52,651 bases of DNA, from assembly GCA_038496445.1 (NCBI GenBank), contig JALMLS010000375.1, positions 1-52,651 on the forward strand, in the 5' to 3' direction. Shown here in pieces: positions 47,420 to 52,651 of this stretch (positions are counted from its first letter, which is position 1; each line of letters opens with the position of its first letter). The DNA comes from Trichosphaerium sp. ATCC 40318. Its lineage: Eukaryota > Discosea > Flabellinia > Trichosidae. The translations under genes were made by a program, and so were the position numbers. The notes below the pieces were generated by a model, which worked only from the letters and a program-made list of their open reading frames with translations, did no database searches and was not told where the DNA came from.

Positions 47420-49793
47420 ATGGACAACAACAACAAAAACAGCGATAAAAACGTACACCAATCAGTTTTTTTTCTTTTTTTCTTCATATTAATGCTGTTC
47501 AGGATGTAGATCACGTAATTACAATTACCAAGCCGCCAGTGTTGGATGATCAAAGTGCGTTTTAAATTTTAAACGAGTACAGTTTCCCTGGACTAAGTGT
47601 TTGGCCTTCTGTTCGCGAAACTGGGCTACAGCGTGTTGTATTTCGTAGAAACACGTGTGTTTTGGCGCCATTTGTCCGACATTTCCATTAAACAGCTCCT
47701 TCAAGTTGAGCTATAACTCTATAATTGTGAACGCTCAAAACAGTTCTAACCTTTTTTACAGGCAATGACCAGTTGTTTAACGAAGTTATGGCTTTTGCTA
47801 AAAAGGCCATAAAGATGCACAATTCGAAACCCAGGAATCCCCAGATTAACCTAAATGATGCCACACAATTCAAAGCATGTGAGTATTTATCAAAGGGAGA
47901 ATGGAAAGAGCTTGTTAACAGTGATAACAAACTAAGTAAAAAAACTGAAAGACGAAGGTAAAATTTTTGATTTGTTTTGGTTTGGATTGTTCTTATTTAA
48001 CCTTACACGAAAATGAACTTAGTATACGAGATGCTGCAAATATGGTTAAAATGTATATCGTAATACAAAAAGATCTACAAGGGTTTAAAAAGCACCTGAA
48101 AGAACTGAATGCAGTACACTTTTTTTTTTTTGTTTTCATAAAGTGATATGTCCACATTGCTTATGATTTTAGACTCGAACAAAACGGGGAAACAAAGTAC
48201 CAGGACACTTTTTGAGAACCTATTCTGCAGCAGTCTTTATGAAAAATGATACAGCGAGAAAGCAGGTAGTGTTGGGTTTTTTTTTTAATGTTTTACAAAT
48301 TTATTTGTTTTTTAAGTTACTCGTTGCTCTCTGTAGATGCTTGTTCTCAGGGATAAATGCCCGCAATGGCGGAATGTTTTCCAATGCTCAAATGGCACAA
48401 GATAAGGTACAGATAAGGAGGTTTTAAGTAGTGTCTTCAAAGGTATTGACGAAAAAATTAGTTGAAAGAGTTTTTGCACATGAACGGCCTTGTATTCAAA
48501 GAGCCTGAACAATTCAAGCCAGATAGCATATACAAGGCTGTTACAAGCTTCGATTTAGATCTGTTATTCAATAGAGGTGGCTTTAAAGACACTGTGTATG
48601 CGTTGGAGATATACGACACGAGAGTGTCTTGGAAGTCGTTACATTGTGGGTACATTGTTCAAGAAATGCTACTAGAAATGTACCCAACGCGATTTGATTT
48701 AGGTACTAGCCTCACGTGTTTTTTTTCCCATCTTGTTTGCCTCATCTAAATAAACGTAGCAAAGCAGTTGCTTGAACATTACAAAAAAGCACTGAGTGTA
48801 ACGGATTGCAACAAAATGAAGACAGCTATCTTAACAAAAGAAAAACTACTAGCGCATGCGAAACATCAAGCAGAAGACTATGCTCAAAGAGAAAAAATGT
48901 ATATAGCGAAAAAATCAATCAAACGAGAGAAGGAAATACAACAGGAGGGTAAGAACCGTGGTGACACAGAAGTTACACTAAATAGGAGATCATACATTGG
49001 TTTTTTTCCCTCTTTTCTTTCTTGATCCAGAAAACAAAACTAACAAGTTGTAGATCCTATGGACTGTGAAGATTCTAGAATAGGTGATCCAATATTGAGT
49101 CCTCCTGTTATTAAAGACAATCAAACTGTTCATGCTTGTTTTGAGTGGCTTAAACAAAATACAGGTAGTTAGTTTTTTTTTGTTCTTAAATGACTTCTAA
49201 TAATGGTTTGCAGTCATGGGTGAAATTTACAACTCTAAGAACCTGCAACAAAGTAATGAACAAGGAGAAGATCATGATGATTCAAGAATGAATGATTTGG
49301 AACCTGAGCAAAATGTCTCTGAAGAAAAAAATGCAGAAAAGTCAGACCAAGACATTGTGATAAGAAAAAGAAAATCAAGAGTTACGGCAACTACAAGTAC
49401 CAAGAAACAGCGAAAAAAACCACCATTGCGGTATACATTTGATGTAAATCACAAGGCCGCTGTACAAATTAAAACAGAAACGCCAGACACAGTACCAATT
49501 GCATTCCTCGCAAAAGAGCAGTTGCCATCAACTCAACCAACAAATAATGACTTTGGCAATGGTACCTGGGATATATTGTTATTCTTTATGAATAATATCT
49601 CTGTAGATGGTTTACCCGACAATTTTGAAGAACTAGACACGGATTATATAATGGTAGTTCGTTTTAGTAAGTCATTCTTCTTTAATCACTGTTTTTTTAT
49701 TAAAAAGTTGGATTAGGAGGCAAAAGCTATTTCAAGACACCAGCAACTAAGAAGTTTATTAAAGAAAAAGATCTACCGAATGTCAGGATCTAG
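47420..49793 (+). CDS. Orphan nuclear-type protein, family copy 2
   Basis: ATG at 47420 starts MDNNNKNSDKN. Exons then give DVDHVITITKPPVLDDQ, AFAKKAIKMHNSKPRNPQ, MVKMYIVIQKDLQGFKKH, GGMFSNAQMAQDK and a well-conserved block FDLDLLFNRGGFKDT...LHCGYIVQEMLLEMYPTR. A coiled coil follows (about 48770-48945), then an acidic and Ser/Thr-rich region with a basic cluster (RKRKSRVTATTSTKKQRKKP). The C-terminus is DTDYIMVVRFRGKSYFKT. I recognise no family. The basic cluster suggests nuclear location, and the YIVIQKD and YIMVV segments look like beta strands. The frame is maintained through all exons I can join. The two relatives nearby show it is evolving by local duplication. Confidence 0.75.
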
Positions 49794-50219
49794 AGACAAA
49801 AAGATTTATCAGTGATAGCAATCGATCATGTCAAGTAAATCACGTGATTGTTATATATTGAACGTGGACTTCCCATCACTTTTCTTGAGCTTGCTATATC
49901 CGGTTATCACCTTGCGTATGTTTGCTAATTTTTCCACTTTTGTCACGTGATCACTGTGTTTTAAATACAAGTTGTTAAGCGACAAATTGACAAGAATAAA
50001 ACATTTCATAACGTTTACTCAGCGCATCACCTATTATTAAGCTATTATCTCTCTGCTGTAAGGTACACATGAGATTTATCTAATAGCAACACTGTACGCT
50101 ATTATAACTCACTCACTCAGTCAAATTCAGGCGTTACAAGTTAATAATTAAGAGGATACAGCAAACTGTCATATAGGAAAAAACCGTTGGTGTGAATTCT
50201 CAAACAAAGTTAAAAGACA
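49794..50219. promoter_or_regulatory. Intergenic between family copies 2 and 3
   Basis: CACGTG lies at 49841 (within AATCACGTGATT, a perfect 12-base palindrome) and at 49944 (within GTCACGTGATC). Nothing else seen. Confidence 0.4.
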
Positions 50220-52441
50220 ATGGATACGGAAAGTTCGCGATCTCCTGATGAGTCGTCATGCGAATCTAAAGGCAAGTAACTGGTTTTTCTTTTGTGCGTG
50301 CTTAAGTGTTTGTGAGTGGTTTTAGGCGAAGCAGACTTTTTTGAGGACGTAATTGAGTTTGGTCGAAAAGCCATAAAGCTACACCACTCGAAACCGCGAC
50401 AACATAAGATTGATCTAAAATCCGCTACGATATTCCCAAGAGAATACTTGTCATCACGTGAGTGGAGGGACCTTGCCTCTGCATGTAATAAAAGAAAAAA
50501 ATCCGGGTAAGTACAAACTGCTTGGGTTCTTACTTGCTAAATGGTTGCTAGTAAACCTAACAAGAACGACGCCAAGGAGTATTTTAAAACATATATTGTA
50601 ATACAGAAAGATGTGGATGCGTTTAAACAGCATTTGTCCACCATAAAGGAGGTAGGCTTTTTTGTTAAGCCATTACCAAAAAATCTTGCTAGTTTTATGG
50701 AGCCACCCTCACTTCACGCTTACTGTTTTAGATGGAAAGTGATGGTAGTATATTTTACGGTCACAGTACTGAAGTTTATAGTAAGGCAGTTTTCTTGGCT
50801 AACAAGAAAGCAAGAAACCAAGTAAGTGCATTCTTTTATTTTTAGTGTTTTTGGGTATAATGTTTTATTAAAGTTGTTCTTGGCCATACGTCAAAGATTA
50901 TTCTCAAAAGGTAATAGACGATGCAATAGCTCAATGTTTACAAACGCCCAAAACATACAAGACAAGGTACTGAAAAGTCATATAGCAACCCAGTTTGTAA
51001 TTGACAAAAAATTAGCTGAAACAGTTCTTAACTTCGAACGGTCTTGAATTCAAAAAACCTGATCACGTGGGAGATCTAAGCATTTACAACGCTGTCATGA
51101 ACTTTGATTTAGATCTTTTATTCAACAAAGGTGTATTTGAAGATACTATCTATGGGCTGGAGATCAATTACTCAAAATACTATTGGAAGTCGTTACATTG
51201 TGGGTACACTGTTCAAGCAATGTTACTGGAAATGTATCCAACACGATTTGATTTAGGAACTTTGTATTTTTTCTTGTTCCTCGTTTGTTTTTTTTTGGCA
51301 CTTACAAGTAATAGCAACGCAATTACTCGACATGTATACAGACGCATTGAAAACTGCCAAAACCAAGAATAAGTCAGCTGCTTTGATAATAAAAGAACTA
51401 CAAGATAATCTGGAAAGTCACAAGAAAGACTACACGCGAGGCAACGTGAAGAATACTGAACGAGCAATTACACCAAAAGGTAACTTGGTTTTTTCTCACT
51501 TTTTTCTTCATATACGCATTTATAATATTTCCTAACACTCATAGTACCTTACTTCAGATATGAATCTGAATCATTAAGCCCACATGATGTTGAAGAAAGT
51601 GAGGACAAAAGTGTTGATAAGGATGCGAACGAAATCATTTGTATTCACACAGAACCCAACTGTAGTACTATTTCTGAGCGCATGGCTGCGTACAAGAAAG
51701 ATCAAGAAGAATTGAAACGTATAAGAAACAAACTGTCTGCCATTGATACCCAAGACACACTTCCAAAACTCAAAAGGAAAAGAGTGGTTAATACAACTAC
51801 TCAATCAACAATCAACAAGAAACAAAAAAGAGCACCGAAAATAGATATGCCTGCTACTTCAACGAATATTGTTGATTCAATGCAAGTTGATACAACACTA
51901 GCTCCTCACACAACTAACCAAGAGACCAACATAATAGACCTACCAGCAATGCCTCCCTTGATACAACCAAAAATTCCTCAAACAGTAAACAAATCAGCAA
52001 GATTTGAGCCAATGTTGCTTCCAAAATCACAAAATACGACACCATTGCCTCCACTCACATTGCCAACATTATCACCTCCGAGCATTCAACAAGTAATACC
52101 AGAACCAGAATCACGTGTGACAGAAATACAACAAATGACAGAAGTACAACAAATTTCCTTAACAACCTTAAATGATGATAGCTCAAGTGAAGGTACAACA
52201 TTTAGTATTACACGCTTACTATACCTAAAAAGTCTATAAAGAATTACCTGAAGACTTTAAGGATATTGGAGAAGATTATGTGATGATTGTTAGTTTCAGT
52301 AAGCAGCTACTACTCTAGGACTAATCCATTGAACCATATTTTGAAAAACTGAAACTAAAACTTTGTTCAGGAGGCAAGTACTATAAACAAACGTCAAAAA
52401 CTGGAAAGTACATTGAAGAATGCATTAACCTGGACAAATGA
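50220..52441 (+). CDS. Orphan nuclear-type protein, family copy 3
   Basis: It opens MDTESSRSPDESSCESKG. The intron after it begins GCAAGT at 50272 (GC donor required by phase). Conserved exons follow: FGRKAIKLHHSKPRQHKIDL, EYFKTYIVIQKDVDAFKQ, MESDGSIFYGHSTEVYSK, then MFTNAQNIQDK, the core MNFDLDLLFNKGVFED...LHCGYTVQAMLLEMYPTR, and a coiled coil. Next come the basic KLKRKRV motif, a long Pro/Gln/Thr-rich stretch and EDYVMIVSFRGKYYKQT. After the core, at about 51258, the expected donor GT reads GA (GGAACT where copy 2 has GGTACT), so this intron may not be spliced normally. If that is a real mutation the product would be truncated or altered. Function unknown. Confidence 0.7.
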
Positions 52442-52651
52442 TGGTAAACCACTGGACATGTTGTATTTACATGGTACTTAATAAAGTATTGTGACTGTCA
52501 CAAACAATTGCTCTTATAAACCTTCAGTTTATATACTATCTCATTATGCAGTTACACAAACTGGTTGTTTAGTCTACAGAATTGAAGGGTAAGTTGTTTT
52601 AACAGTAATCTCAATTTTGGCACATTATGGCCACAACCGTAGCTTCAGAAG
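52442..52651. other. 3' flank of orphan copy 3
   Basis: AATAAA is at about 52480, consistent with the polyadenylation signal of the preceding gene. No further gene before the window end. Confidence 0.5.

Overview
The window is nuclear DNA of an unidentified microbial eukaryote. The genes are split by very many short introns (mostly 35-100 bases, the shortest 24), all three standard stop codons are used, and the products are typical of eukaryotes: ER-retained PDI, p24 cargo receptor, ArfGAP, Ras and Rab GTPases, F-box/LRR proteins and a WASP/SCAR-type actin nucleation tail. I cannot name the genus. The coordinates below come from hand-built exon chains checked for reading phase. Where the chain is uncertain I say so.

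Layout. 1-5.4 kb: one copy of a 4-kb block with two convergent Asp-box (sialidase-like) membrane-protein genes, broken by single-base indels and joined at 3982 to a truncated TIG-domain gene. 5.8-9.7 kb: protein disulfide isomerase (+) converging on an arginase-like gene (-) that has lost half of its metal ligands. 10.2-16.0 kb: a 34-exon gene for a 1381-residue protein with seven calpain domain-III units, a WW domain, polyproline, and a C-terminal WH2-like/central/acidic (VCA) segment. I regard this as the most novel object here. 16.7-21.6 kb: the second, open copy of the Asp-box pair. 22.0-24.1 kb: glutaminyl cyclase on a Thr/Pro-rich stalk. 25-29 kb: small ArfGAP, a bacterial-style secreted cyclophilin with a tRNA-Val gene inside one intron, and a p24/TMED protein. 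29.6-34.0 kb: secreted zincin-like protein whose HExxH reads HELAR, with long Pro/Thr and Asp-Ala-Pro repeats. 34.3-37.5 kb: two tandem F-box/LRR genes. 38.9-43.5 kb: two tandem Ras genes (both Arg at the Gln61 position), a Ras relic and a diverged Rab-like gene, with a palindromic element between the Ras genes. 44.7-52.4 kb: a three-member orphan family (one decayed copy, two largely open).

Functional picture. Much of 5.8-34 kb serves the secretory route: folding (PDI, cyclophilin), cargo and vesicle traffic (p24, ArfGAP), pyroglutamate capping, and stalked or secreted surface proteins. The right third is local gene duplication and decay. There is no prokaryote-style operon structure. Adjacent genes are convergent, divergent or tandem, each with its own short intergenic promoter, and CACGTG hexamers are conspicuously frequent.
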